A DNA stretch of 16,863 bases from Succinatimonas sp. UBA6849 (GCA_002449335.1 DKDL01000044.1:1-16863), one strand, 5' to 3'; shown: positions 1 through 7,190, numbered from the stretch's first letter. A program made the numbers and translations. The notes: a model not told the origin generated them from the sequence alone.

Positions 1-236
1 TTGTTCCTTGTCACCATATAGATCTTATGCTCTACCTTACAGAAAACGACATCGCAATACAGCCTTTGAGCGCTGCTCTTGAAACACCGCTTTTGCGCTC
101 ACTTTTAGAGGATAAACTACACACAAATGATAAGTTACAGATGATCCTGCGCATTGGATATGTTGATGACTATGGCAAAAACTACAGAATTAGACGTGAT
201 TTAAAAGATTATCTTCAAATAGAGTCTTCACAGTAA
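1..236 (+). CDS. Nitroreductase-family protein, C-terminal part (5' truncated by window edge)
   Basis: The reading frame is open from position 3 and ends at TAA 234-236, so the gene begins outside the window; the first in-frame ATG (27) is probably internal. The visible tail has the elements PLSAALETP and QMILRIGY followed by a basic RIRRDLKDYL end. These resemble the C-termini of FMN-dependent nitroreductase/flavin reductase proteins, where a Pro-Leu-Ser segment precedes a conserved LRxGY strand and an Arg-Arg tail. Proteins of that family reduce nitro compounds or quinones with NAD(P)H in the cytoplasm. Only about 78 residues are visible and the flavin-binding N-terminus is missing, so the assignment is tentative. 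The TetR-type gene starts 47 bases downstream on the same strand and could be co-transcribed. Confidence 0.55.
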   Translation, partial: VPCHHIDLMLYLTENDIAIQPLSAALETPLLRSLLEDKLHTNDKLQMILRIGYVDDYGKNYRIRRDLKDYLQIESSQ

Positions 237-283
237 GCATAGCTACTGTTACACTCACGGAATAACCATAAGGATCCACCAAC

Positions 284-916
284 ATGGCAAGACGTAAAAA
301 AGAACCGCAAAGTGTACATCGCAAGGCAATAGCTTTGGTCGCTCAAGAGCTTTTTTTACAAAAAGGAATTGAACACACCAGCATGGACGATATAGCCAAA
401 AGCTCAGGCTATAGTAAGGCTACCTTATATGTATACTTTAAGAGTAAAGAGATTTTAGTCTCTTACTTAGTACTACAGAGCATGCAAACCTTGTATAACT
501 TTGTACAAAAAGCTCTTATAGAGAATAGCTCCTACAAAGACCGCTTCTTTGGAATTTGCAACTCTTTATATGAGTACAAAAAACTCTACCCTCTGTATTT
601 CTCATTGGTTCTCAAGACCATAAGATTTGACGAACACTGCGATAACTTTTTACCGGAGGAGAAGGAAACCTTTGAAGTAGGTGAAAAGATCAACGCAATG
701 ATCTATGAATTTATTGATAAAGGCATTAAAGATAATGAATTCAGATCTGATCTTAAGATCATGCCTACCATTCTCTCTATCTGGGCTATGATTTCAGGTC
801 TTATTGAGTTAGCCTCTAATAAAGAGGAGTACTTAAAAACCATCATTAAAGTTGATAAAAACGAGTTTTTACAAAACGGCTTTACGCTTTTGTACGAGTC
901 AGTTAAAGCAAAATAG
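284..916 (+). CDS. TetR/AcrR-family transcriptional regulator
   Basis: This 210-residue cytoplasmic protein has the TetR plan. An N-terminal helix-turn-helix at about residues 15-60 contains the hallmark SMDDIAKSSGYSKATLYVYF, with Gly42 in the turn and the Tyr-x-Tyr-Phe segment that ends the recognition helix. A variable helical ligand and dimer domain fills the rest. The start is supported by AAGGA at 270-274, nine bases before ATG. Family members are usually repressors released by a small ligand, often controlling a neighbouring enzyme or efflux gene. The candidate neighbour here is the nitroreductase-like gene just upstream. The ligand cannot be read from the sequence, and nothing ties this gene to the galactan locus, which begins on the opposite strand beyond a terminator. 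Confidence 0.88.
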   Translation: MARRKKEPQSVHRKAIALVAQELFLQKGIEHTSMDDIAKSSGYSKATLYVYFKSKEILVSYLVLQSMQTLYNFVQKALIENSSYKDRFFGICNSLYEYKKLYPLYFSLVLKTIRFDEHCDNFLPEEKETFEVGEKINAMIYEFIDKGIKDNEFRSDLKIMPTILSIWAMISGLIELASNKEEYLKTIIKVDKNEFLQNGFTLLYESVKAK

Positions 917-982
917 CTAATCACAAACGCTGTTTAAAAAGCACTGCTCCATTACTTTTCTTTTTCTCTTAAAGCTCAAGAT

Positions 983-1009
983 AAAAAAAATGGGAGGCTT
1001 ACGCCTCCC
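983..1009 (-). terminator. Rho-independent terminator of the LamB-type porin gene
   Basis: A perfect 7-bp stem GGGAGGC (992-998) / GCCTCCC (1003-1009) with a TTAC loop is preceded on the plus strand by eight A's (983-990). Read on the minus strand this is a GC-rich hairpin followed by U8, about 50 bases after the porin stop codon. The plus-strand side lacks a T-run, so it is a one-way terminator. Confidence 0.9.
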
Positions 1010-1060
1010 TATAGATGATTATCAAACAAGTTAGTTTATATAAAGTTGTAAACTACTCTA

Positions 1061-2506
1061 TTACCACCAAGCTTCAGCCTGGATACCGAACATGTAGTTA
1101 TCCTGGTAGTACTTGTCACCGTCTGCGTTGCGGATACCCTTAGTCCAGTTAGCATCGGTCTTATCCCAATCGCTTGCATGTAAATATGTTACATAGAAGC
1201 GTAACTCAGGACGTGAGAAGATGTCAGCAGTAGGAGCAATAGCATATGCTAAGGTGTACTTCTGCTGTCTCTCTAGGACCTTGTCGTGACCTGCGTACTT
1301 GGTGTGATTCCAGTAAGCACCAACTTCAGCTAATAACCTGGTGTACTTGGTTAACTGATAGCTAGGACGTACAACAACTCTGAAGCTGTCTTTACGATCA
1401 ACTACTGTGTAATCAGTATCTGATGCCTTTGTATACTTAGCAGTTAGATCGCCCTTTTGACCATAGAATGAAGTGCTATTGATATAGTCTTCATTAACGT
1501 GAGTCTCAACGCCATATGCAACAACATGTAACATGCTTAAGTTTTCACAGATTGAAGTTACACCTGTGTTGATGATGTTAAGACCTTTAGCATTGTCTGA
1601 ATTGTTCCAGAAGTCCATCCATAAATCACCAATATCAATTGCATGGTGAGCTAGACCACCGGTTGTATACTGAACAATAGTCTTGTTCCAGCCACCGTTG
1701 AAACTCTGAGAGAACTGAGCTGTTGCCATGTATGCATCGCCGTGGTTGAACTGACCATTGTAACCATCATAGAAATAAACTTTACCATTACGATCATCTG
1801 CTTCACCCTTCTTTGGCATTGCATAGGTGAAACCAAACTCAGTCCAAGCTCCATCCCAAGGAGCCCAGCCTGCGTAACGAGCATCTAAATAGTTAACATT
1901 GATTGACTTGGTCTGCTTGTACAACTTGTAATCGCGATTACTTTCAGTAACCCAATCCCATTCATTCCAGTTTGGCTCATCATATCTGTACTGGAATCCT
2001 TCAGCGTCATTACGGGTCCAAGCTAAAGATAACTTACCAGGACCGACCTGTAAGTACTCAAGACCGCCACCTAAGCCAGATACGTTATAGTATTTAACAT
2101 CGATCTGATGTAAATCTTCACGCTGATAGTGACGCTTACCGCCCCAAACTACAGCATCAGGATCATTAGGAATTAAACCTTTAATCTGAACATTTAACTG
2201 CTCTAAATCAGTGTCAGTTTTCTCACCGCGGCCGATACCATCGTTGTATAAAGCAAACATAGTTTCACCACGGATTGATAAATCGTCAGATTCAAAAACA
2301 TTTGCGCCTAAGCCAATATCAGACCAAACATCTGATTCGTTACCTAAACGACCTAAGAAATTCTTGTTCTGTGTGAACTGTCCACCATCACGAGATGAAC
2401 CTACACTAGCACGGAAATAAGTACCAGAAAAGTCTACAGAAGGAGCAGCAGAAGCTGTCATAGATGCAACAGCAACGCATGCAGCAAGCATAGTTAATTT
2501 TTTCAT
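1061..2506 (-). CDS. ganL: LamB-type maltoporin-family outer-membrane glycoporin, probably for galacto-oligosaccharides
   Basis: This 481-residue precursor has a Sec signal peptide (MKK start, hydrophobic stretch, Ala-Ser-Ala near residue 20). The mature N-terminus VDFSGTYFRASVG aligns with the VDFHGYARSGIG start of E. coli LamB. Further LamB landmarks are RLGNE, WGGKRHYQREDLHQIDVKYY, GKLSLAWTRND and the C-terminal aromatic AEAWW, typical of a beta-barrel end. LamB proteins are trimeric 18-strand porins that pass oligosaccharides along an aromatic track. It is somewhat longer than E. coli LamB. AGGAAA lies about eight bases before the ATG. The gene diverges from the LacI-type gene and has its own lac-like operator at 2550-2565. 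In this context it would admit galactan fragments, as proposed for GanL of Erwinia chrysanthemi. Maltodextrin uptake is the main alternative. Confidence 0.9.
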   Translation of the reverse strand: MKKLTMLAACVAVASMTASAAPSVDFSGTYFRASVGSSRDGGQFTQNKNFLGRLGNESDVWSDIGLGANVFESDDLSIRGETMFALYNDGIGRGEKTDTDLEQLNVQIKGLIPNDPDAVVWGGKRHYQREDLHQIDVKYYNVSGLGGGLEYLQVGPGKLSLAWTRNDAEGFQYRYDEPNWNEWDWVTESNRDYKLYKQTKSINVNYLDARYAGWAPWDGAWTEFGFTYAMPKKGEADDRNGKVYFYDGYNGQFNHGDAYMATAQFSQSFNGGWNKTIVQYTTGGLAHHAIDIGDLWMDFWNNSDNAKGLNIINTGVTSICENLSMLHVVAYGVETHVNEDYINSTSFYGQKGDLTAKYTKASDTDYTVVDRKDSFRVVVRPSYQLTKYTRLLAEVGAYWNHTKYAGHDKVLERQQKYTLAYAIAPTADIFSRPELRFYVTYLHASDWDKTDANWTKGIRNADGDKYYQDNYMFGIQAEAWW

Positions 2507-2549
2507 AAATTTTTTCCTAAGTTATGTTTGACTAATAAATGCGAATGTT

Positions 2550-2565
2550 TTGTTATACGTTCACA
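2550..2565 (-). promoter_or_regulatory. lac O1-like operator at the porin promoter
   Basis: The minus strand reads TGTGAACGTATAACAA. The equivalent core of E. coli lac O1 is TGTGAGCGGATAACAA, so 14 of 16 bases agree. It lies just downstream of a plausible -10 box (2575-2580), the same position relative to the promoter as lac O1. The neighbouring repressor has the same recognition-helix residues as E. coli LacI. Confidence 0.7.
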
Positions 2566-2574
2566 TTGACATAA

Positions 2575-2603
2575 ATCATAGGTTATTAATATTTTCTTTT
2601 AAA
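2575..2603 (-). promoter_or_regulatory. Putative porin-gene promoter (-10 and weak -35)
   Basis: On the minus strand TATGAT (2580-2575) is a five-of-six match to TATAAT. A weak TTTAAA (2603-2598) sits 17 bases upstream as the -35. Transcription would begin near 2568, placing the lac-like operator at about +3 to +19. The weak -35 suggests a need for an activator. Confidence 0.45.
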
Positions 2604-2660
2604 GATTACATTCATTAAAATTCGATCGACATCAAAATATTTTTAATATTTTAAACATAA

Positions 2661-2676
2661 AAATGTGAGCGTATTT
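2661..2676 (+). promoter_or_regulatory. Second lac-type half site upstream of the porin promoter (or a CRP half site)
   Basis: AAATGTGAGCGTATTT contains TGTGAGCG, identical to the strong half of lac O1. It also shares GCGTAT-type flanks with the porin operator in the opposite orientation (ATACGTTCACAT versus ATACGCTCACAT as reverse complement). AAATGTGA also fits one CRP half site, but the other CRP arm is poor. Either a second LacI operator or a CRP site about 103 bases upstream of the predicted porin start is possible. Confidence 0.4.
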
Positions 2677-2785
2677 CTTTTAAAATCGTCTCTCATTCCT
2701 TTGTTTATAAGGAAGAATTAGCTTTTTGTGAGTTATATGAGTTTTTTGTTATGTTTGTTGAATTTTTAATACAAGTCGATGAATA

Positions 2786-2807
2786 TTGTATAAAAACGTT
2801 CATACAA
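2786..2807. promoter_or_regulatory. Palindromic operator candidate upstream of the LacI-type gene
   Basis: The site is TTGTAT-N10-ATACAA, a 22-bp interrupted palindrome with ACGTTC in the spacer. Its right arm, reversed, reads TTGTATGAACG, close to the GTATGTGAACG arm of the site before SBP2. It lies just upstream of a TATACT -10 candidate, so binding would cover the -35 region of lacI and suggests autoregulation. Confidence 0.45.
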
Positions 2808-2814
2808 AATGAGA

Positions 2815-2836
2815 TATACTAGACATACGAACGATG
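2815..2836 (+). promoter_or_regulatory. Putative lacI -10 box with an overlapping half operator
   Basis: TATACT at 2815-2820 is a good -10 box; no clear -35 lies 17 bases upstream. CATACGAACGATG at 2824-2836, around the predicted start, shares ATAC-GAACG with the other candidate operators. The 5' leader to the ATG at 2889 would be about 60 bases. Confidence 0.35.
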
Positions 2837-2888
2837 AAGCTCAACAGAGAATTACTATTACAAAATTAACTGGATAATAAATATAAAA

Positions 2889-3974
2889 ATGGATACTAAG
2901 AACAGAAAAGTCACCATGAAAGATGTGGCTGAGAAGGCCGGTGTTTCATATCAAACCGTCTCAAGAGTTTTAAACAACTCCTGTAATGTCTCATCAGCTA
3001 CCAAAGATAAGATTGAAAATGCCATTGCTGAATTAAAGTATGTGCCTAATCTTTTAGCTCAGCAACTGGCTAAAAAAGAGGTTAATACCTTAGGTATCAT
3101 CAGTACAGCTCTGCTCTCCCAAGCATCAGTTGATGTTGCTTCATTAGTACGTAAATATGCCCTTGAAAAAGGTTATTCAATTGCCATTAATCTTATTGGT
3201 AAAAACGACTATGAGAGTGTCGAATCTTCAATTTTAGAGCTTAAAAGTCAGTTAGTTTCAAAGGTAGTCATCAACGTACCTATGGATTCTCAGGATGCGA
3301 TAAATCTTACACAAAACAATCCTGATATGCAGATCCTCTTTGTCGACGTTGATCCGTACTGCCCAGTTTTTAATGTGACCTTTAATCCTGCTGACGGAAC
3401 TCTCTTCTCAGTATCTCATCTAAGAGAGTTAGGTCATAAAAAGATTGCCCTTTTAGCAGGTCCTGAGGGAGTATCCTCAGCAGATTCACGTCTTAAATGC
3501 TGGAGAGAAGGCATAAAGATCAATAACCTTGAGGAAGTATGCCTTGAAAGAGGTGACTGGACTGCTCAAAGCGGTTACATCGCAACTGTAAAGATGCTGC
3601 GTGACCACCATGACTTTACAGCTATTTTAGTAGGTAATGATCAGATGGCTCTAGGTGCTATCAGTGCACTTACTCAAAACCATAAGAATGTACCAGATGA
3701 CATCTCTGTTATCGGTTATGACGATTATGTTGACAGTGCTTACTACCTGCCTCCACTGACCTCAGTACATTTAGACAGAGATCTGCAGTGTAGCCTCGCT
3801 GTTGAAAAACTTACAAATCCTGATGAACCAAAAGTATCATCAGTGCTGCCTACTACACTGATTGTCAGAAAATCATCAGGCAAAGTAAGAGAATCAAAAC
3901 AGGATCTTAAGACACTGGCTAATAAGTTACGTGAAGTAGCTTCAGCGCTGGAGCAAAGTGAAAACGCTCAATAG
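2889..3974 (+). CDS. lacI: LacI-type repressor, close to E. coli lactose repressor, predicted galactoside-responsive
   Basis: This 361-residue protein is colinear with E. coli LacI (360). The helix-turn-helix at residues 9-30 contains DVAEKAGVSYQTVSRV; Tyr21, Gln22 and Arg26 match LacI Tyr17, Gln18 and Arg22. The hinge YVPNLLAQQLA keeps the key Leu. In the periplasmic-binding-protein-like core the inducer-contact residues are kept: Asp of LFVDV (LacI D149), Arg of SRLKCW (R197), Trp of RGDW (W220), Asn of GNDQMALGA (N246), Asp of IGYDD (D274). The C-terminal LKTLANKLREVASALEQ resembles the LacI tetramerisation helix, so looping is possible. The upstream ribosome site is weak; Met10 is an alternative but would cut into the helix-turn-helix. 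By role it would be the counterpart of Erwinia GanR. The inducer is probably a galactoside or galacto-oligosaccharide (inference). Confidence 0.9.
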   Translation: MDTKNRKVTMKDVAEKAGVSYQTVSRVLNNSCNVSSATKDKIENAIAELKYVPNLLAQQLAKKEVNTLGIISTALLSQASVDVASLVRKYALEKGYSIAINLIGKNDYESVESSILELKSQLVSKVVINVPMDSQDAINLTQNNPDMQILFVDVDPYCPVFNVTFNPADGTLFSVSHLRELGHKKIALLAGPEGVSSADSRLKCWREGIKINNLEEVCLERGDWTAQSGYIATVKMLRDHHDFTAILVGNDQMALGAISALTQNHKNVPDDISVIGYDDYVDSAYYLPPLTSVHLDRDLQCSLAVEKLTNPDEPKVSSVLPTTLIVRKSSGKVRESKQDLKTLANKLREVASALEQSENAQ

Positions 3975-4008
3975 CTTATAGAATTACATGAAGCGCTTTC
4001 TTCTTGAT

Positions 4009-4044
4009 AAAAAAGCTATGGAATAGGATCCATAGCTTTTTTTT
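4009..4044. terminator. Bidirectional Rho-independent terminator between lacI and SBP1
   Basis: AAAAAAGCTATGG (4009-4021) and CCATAGCTTTTTT (4030-4042) form a perfect 13-bp stem with an 8-base loop. An A-run on one side and a T-run (to 4044) on the other let it work for both convergent genes. It is 35 bases after the lacI stop and about 85 after the SBP1 stop. Confidence 0.9.
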
Positions 4045-4061
4045 GGAGAAGTACTTAATTG

Positions 4062-4120
4062 TGACATCAGCCTTTATAAGGATTCTGGACTATTAAACCT
4101 CTCAACTTGCGCTGATGTCA
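4062..4120. repeat. 10-bp perfect inverted repeat in the SBP1 3' region
   Basis: TGACATCAGC (4062-4071) and GCTGATGTCA (4111-4120) are exact inverted copies separated by 39 bases. The loop side contains a small hairpin, CCTT-TAT-AAGG (4071-4081). The outer stem begins six bases after the SBP1 stop codon and has no T-run directly beside it. It is more likely an mRNA 3' stabiliser, a processed 3' RNA or a protein site than a terminator. Confidence 0.6.
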
Positions 4121-4126
4121 TCTTTA

Positions 4127-5347
4127 CTACATCTGTGATCTGAAAGCTTCAATCTGCTGATTGATTAACTTAACAGCGTCATCTAAAGCTGATTTAACAT
4201 CCTGCTTGCCTACTAAACACAGTTGCAGACTTGAATCCATTGGTACCCAAACCTCAGCCATTTCAGGAATTGATGGCATTGGATATGATCTTAAAGCCTG
4301 CTTTGCAAAAGCTGAAGCGATCTCATTGTTCTTAATAATAGGATCATCTAGCACTGACTTTAATGGAGGGATCTCTGTAGTAGTTTCAAAACGGATCTTG
4401 GCGTACTTTGGCTGATTTGCAAAGTTAATGAACTTCTGAGCTAACTCCTGGTTTTTAGTCCAATGAGAAATCACATAGCCACGTACACCCATAAATGAGG
4501 TCATATCCTTACCGTTAGGCATCTTTGGTAGAGGTACTACACCAAAGTTAATACCTGATTTCTGATATGGTTCAACCACCCATGGACCATTGATTACAGC
4601 AGCAGCTTTGCCTTCTGTAAATAATGAGTCAATTGCATTTAAACCATTCTGCCCCATAATGCCTACAGGGAATAAACCGTCTTTATAGAACTTTGAAATG
4701 TACTCAGTAGCCTGTACAGCGCCTTCATTGTTAAAGCCTACATCCTCTGCGTTGTAGTTACCGGTTGCATCTTTTCCAAAGACATAAGCACCATATGGCT
4801 CTAGAGCAGAGATTGCGTAATAGATCTCGTCAAACTTGGCTAATAAACCTAACTTACCTTCAGCAACTCGTTTTGATGAGTATGCATAGTAGTCATCCAT
4901 AGTTCTTAATGGTTCTTTTAAGATGTCTTTGTTATAGAAAAGACCTAAAGTTTCAATTACCTTAGGAATACCATACAGTTTCTGATCCTGAGTGAATGCA
5001 TCAATAGATTGTGGCAGGTAATCGTCAGTTTTAGTCAAATTAGTATCAATTGGGTTGATTAGACCTTGTACCACTGCAGAACCTAACTGATCGTTTGGAA
5101 TTAGCATCACATCAGCGCCGATACCAGCAGGACCATCTAAGCGGATCTTTTCTAGCTGTAAGGTATAGCGCATCTCAACAATGTTTACCTTGACACCGGT
5201 TTCTTTTTCAAAGTCTTTGGCTGCCTGCTCAATACCCTTACCCTTTTGCAGATCTTCCCAAACTGTAATTTGCTCTGCCGCATTTACAGCAGTAGACAGA
5301 CATAGGACTGAACTTACAACTAATGATAGTTTTGAGAATAATTTCAT
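4127..5347 (-). CDS. SBP1: MalE-type periplasmic sugar-binding protein, paralogue of SBP2
   Basis: The chosen start gives 406 residues beginning MKLFSKLSLV, a classic signal peptide cleaved after Val-Asn-Ala (about residue 23). AGGGA lies about ten bases upstream. An upstream in-frame ATG at 5455 would add 36 hydrophilic residues before the signal peptide and overlaps a predicted operator, so I reject it. The mature protein is a carbohydrate-binding protein of the MalE type: ITVWEDLQKGKGIEQAA start, GADVMLIPNDQLG, GIPKVIETLGLFYNKD, AAVINGPWVVEPY and MPSIPEMAEVW all have E. coli MalE equivalents. It is very similar throughout to SBP2, including the IEAFRS end. No permease gene is attached; it would have to deliver sugar to the shared MalFG-type pair. 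A separate promoter with a lac-like site suggests independent expression under the same repressor. Confidence 0.88.
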   Translation of the reverse strand: MKLFSKLSLVVSSVLCLSTAVNAAEQITVWEDLQKGKGIEQAAKDFEKETGVKVNIVEMRYTLQLEKIRLDGPAGIGADVMLIPNDQLGSAVVQGLINPIDTNLTKTDDYLPQSIDAFTQDQKLYGIPKVIETLGLFYNKDILKEPLRTMDDYYAYSSKRVAEGKLGLLAKFDEIYYAISALEPYGAYVFGKDATGNYNAEDVGFNNEGAVQATEYISKFYKDGLFPVGIMGQNGLNAIDSLFTEGKAAAVINGPWVVEPYQKSGINFGVVPLPKMPNGKDMTSFMGVRGYVISHWTKNQELAQKFINFANQPKYAKIRFETTTEIPPLKSVLDDPIIKNNEIASAFAKQALRSYPMPSIPEMAEVWVPMDSSLQLCLVGKQDVKSALDDAVKLINQQIEAFRSQM

Positions 5348-5379
5348 AACTGATTTTTCCCTAGGTTGTTTGATTAATG

Positions 5380-5416
5380 TTTGTTTAAATCTTTGTTTAA
5401 AATCTTTGTTTAATTT
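5380..5416. repeat. Three tandem copies of a 12-13 base unit in the SBP1 leader
   Basis: TTTGTTTAAATC (5380-5391), TTTGTTTAAAATC (5392-5404) and TTTGTTTAATTT (5405-5416) follow one another. In SBP1 mRNA they read as repeated AAACAAA blocks between the predicted start of transcription and the ribosome site. Confidence 0.75.
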
Positions 5417-5440
5417 AACAAAAGCGCATTCCATCCGATA

Positions 5441-5469
5441 TGTATGCGTTTTCATTGCTTATGAGTATA
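5441..5469 (-). promoter_or_regulatory. Putative SBP1 promoter -10 with a lac-like operator
   Basis: On the minus strand TATACT (5469-5464) is a good -10 box, though the -35 is poor (CTACAA). About eight bases downstream lies AATGAAAACGCATACA (5456-5441), similar to the SBP2 site (TGTATGCGTTTTCAT versus TGTATAGCGTTCACAT on the plus strand). The spacing matches the porin promoter. The 5' leader would be about 110 bases. Confidence 0.4.
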
Positions 5470-5632
5470 AATTATTAAACCTGATGTTGTAGCATAATTA
5501 ACAGGATTTGTGATAAAACACCCAATATTTATTAAAATTCACATTATTTATTACATTTTTATGAGTAATAACAATCAAATGCAAAAATTATGCTTTATTT
5601 TCAAGAAGTAAGTTTCGTAAGACAAAATAAGA

Positions 5633-5668
5633 CTTGTAACATTTTCTAACCTTGTAACATTTTATATC
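5633..5668. repeat. 18-bp tandem duplication
   Basis: CTTGTAACATTTTCTAAC (5633-5650) is followed directly by CTTGTAACATTTTATATC (5651-5668), 16 of 18 bases identical. It lies upstream of the predicted SBP1 promoter and downstream of the ATPase terminator. Confidence 0.8.
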
Positions 5669-5673
5669 GAGTT

Positions 5674-5705
5674 GCATCTGTATAAAGTCGCAACTGTATA
5701 AATTC
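5674..5705. repeat. 16-bp tandem duplication
   Basis: GCATCTGTATAAAGTC (5674-5689) is followed directly by GCAACTGTATAAATTC (5690-5705), 14 of 16 bases identical, then by GCAC. Its unit differs from the 18-bp repeat five bases to the left. Each unit contains TGTATAAA. Confidence 0.8.
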
Positions 5706-5767
5706 GCACCTAATTAGAAAACATCACTAAAGAGACTGTGGGTAAAAACAGTCACCTCAGGACAGGC

Positions 5768-5809
5768 AAAAAGCCCTAGTCTGTTTTCGAGAGTTTAAAA
5801 CAGACTAGG
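5768..5809 (-). terminator. Rho-independent terminator of the MalK-type gene
   Basis: CCTAGTCTGTTTT (5775-5787) and AAAACAGACTAGG (5797-5809) make a perfect 13-bp stem with a 9-base loop. On the minus strand it is followed by GC and T5 (5772-5768). It begins about 55 bases after the ATPase stop codon. Confidence 0.8.
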
Positions 5810-5863
5810 AAGATGAATAATTGATGAAAAAAAACAAATATCAATTATTATGGGATCTTGTGA

Positions 5864-7006
5864 CTAAATCTGATTCTTCTGGCGCTGCTCCTCGTTGGCA
5901 TAAATACGCTCATCCTTGTCATTAAAGAGCATGATATTCTTAATTAGAGTTGATACCTGAGTCTTCTGACGAGCAGGAGCCTGTACGTCACCTGGCAGAA
6001 TTACCTTAAAGTTATCCTGACCACAGCAGGTACCATAAACATAGGTATTGTTACCTAAACGCTCTACAACATCTGAATCAAAGTTTAGAGTTACACCAGG
6101 CTCTCCACCTAAAACTTCAAGTGACTTCTGAACAGGTCCAATGCAGATATATTCAGGACGAATACCTACAGTTACCTTATCGCCTGCCTTTACACCTTCA
6201 GTTAATGCAGGAACTTTTACATCCTGACCATCTAAAGCTACATGAGCAAAGCCTGGCTCTACCTTTGAAATAGTTGTTGATATGAAGTTCATCTTAGGTG
6301 AGCCAATAAAGCCTGCTACGAACTTGTTGCATGGGTTGTAGTACAGATCCATAGGAGCACCTACCTGCTCTACCTTACCAAAGTTCATTACTACGATCTT
6401 GTCAGCTAAGGTCATTGCTTCTACCTGATCATGTGTTACATATACCATGGTAGTCTTCATGTCATGGTGCATTCTGGCAATGTGCAGACGCATCTCCACT
6501 CTTAACTCCGCATCAAGATTTGATAATGGCTCATCGAAAGTGAATACCTTAGGTTTTCTTACAATCGCACGACCGATAGCCACACGCTGTCTCTGACCAC
6601 CAGATAACTGCTTAGGCTTTCTGTCTAACAGGTGCTCAATCTGCAGAGCTTTTGCTACTTCATGAACCTCGCGTTCAATCTCTGCTTTTGGTACTTTATG
6701 GATCTTAAGTGAGTAAGCCATGTTCTCAGCAACTGTCATATGTGGATATAGAGCATATGACTGGAACACCATAGCCACACCACGATCAGCTGGTGTTACA
6801 TCATTAACAACTTCGTTATCAATTAACAGTTCACCATCAGTGATTTCCTCGAGGCCAGCAATCATTCTTAACATGGTTGACTTACCACAGCCAGAAGGTC
6901 CAACAAAGACAGTTAACTCACCATCTTCAATACGTAGATTGATATTCTTTAAAGTAACTACATTGCCGTAAGCCTTGGTTACATTTCTCAATTCGATACT
7001 TGCCAT
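5864..7006 (-). CDS. ganK: MalK/UgpC-type ABC transporter ATP-binding subunit
   Basis: This 380-residue cytoplasmic ATPase carries every ABC motif: Walker A GPSGCGKST (residues 36-44), Q-loop Gln82, signature LSGGQRQR (134-141), Walker B VFTFDEP (154-160) with catalytic Glu159, D-loop SNLD and switch His192 in VTHDQ. The C-terminal third (from about residue 240) is the TOBE/regulatory domain seen in carbohydrate importers of the MalK, MsmX and UgpC type (E. coli MalK has 371 residues). GGAGAG lies eight bases before the ATG. It is the only ATPase in the locus and diverges from the SBP2-permease operon, so it most likely powers the MalFG-type pair as a homodimer. MsmX-like ATPases can serve several importers, so other transporters may also use it. 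Confidence 0.93.
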   Translation of the reverse strand: MASIELRNVTKAYGNVVTLKNINLRIEDGELTVFVGPSGCGKSTMLRMIAGLEEITDGELLIDNEVVNDVTPADRGVAMVFQSYALYPHMTVAENMAYSLKIHKVPKAEIEREVHEVAKALQIEHLLDRKPKQLSGGQRQRVAIGRAIVRKPKVFTFDEPLSNLDAELRVEMRLHIARMHHDMKTTMVYVTHDQVEAMTLADKIVVMNFGKVEQVGAPMDLYYNPCNKFVAGFIGSPKMNFISTTISKVEPGFAHVALDGQDVKVPALTEGVKAGDKVTVGIRPEYICIGPVQKSLEVLGGEPGVTLNFDSDVVERLGNNTYVYGTCCGQDNFKVILPGDVQAPARQKTQVSTLIKNIMLFNDKDERIYANEEQRQKNQI

Positions 7007-7174
7007 CTAATAACTCTCCGATGAACTGTTTGTTTATAGCTTCTACAATAAATGTAAATCTGTATCATGTATTCTTTTATCATGTAATTTGTATGTTTTT
7101 ATACATGAGTTAAACATGATTTGATATTAAATATACATTTCTTTTTACAACTCATGATTATTTTTATACATTTT

Positions 7175-7190
7175 TGTGATAAACCTCAAG
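7175..7190. promoter_or_regulatory. CRP-like site in the divergent ATPase/SBP2 region
   Basis: TGTGATAAACCTCAAG has a perfect left arm TGTGA, six-base spacing and a partial right arm TCAag instead of TCACA. Catabolite control is expected for a sugar operon, and the mid-intergenic position could serve both directions. Confidence 0.4.

Larger units (their letters stand above)
2507..2888. other. Divergent regulatory region between the porin gene and the LacI-type gene
   Basis: This 382-base AT-rich stretch has no credible gene. It holds the porin promoter and leader on the minus strand, a likely lacI promoter on the plus strand, and four candidate LacI-type sites (2550-2565, 2661-2676, 2786-2807, 2824-2836), all listed separately. 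Several sites around two divergent promoters would allow DNA looping between repressor dimers. Confidence 0.7.
5348..5863. other. Intergenic region between SBP1 and the ATPase gene
   Basis: This 516-base AT-rich stretch holds, from left to right, the SBP1 leader with a triple 12-13 base repeat, an operator and -10 for SBP1, two adjacent tandem repeats (5633-5705), and the ATPase terminator. I see no convincing gene on either strand. Confidence 0.65.

Noticed and set aside
5348..5455. N-terminal 36-residue extension of SBP1 starting at 5455
   Set aside because: It is polar, precedes a perfect signal peptide, has no good ribosome site and overlaps a predicted promoter/operator.
5508..5523. CRP site TTTGTGATAAAACACC upstream of SBP1
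   Set aside because: Only the left arm fits; the right arm lacks TCACA, and such half sites are frequent in AT-rich DNA.
5633..5705. CRISPR-like array
   Set aside because: The repeats are contiguous with no spacers, occur only twice each, and there are no cas genes.
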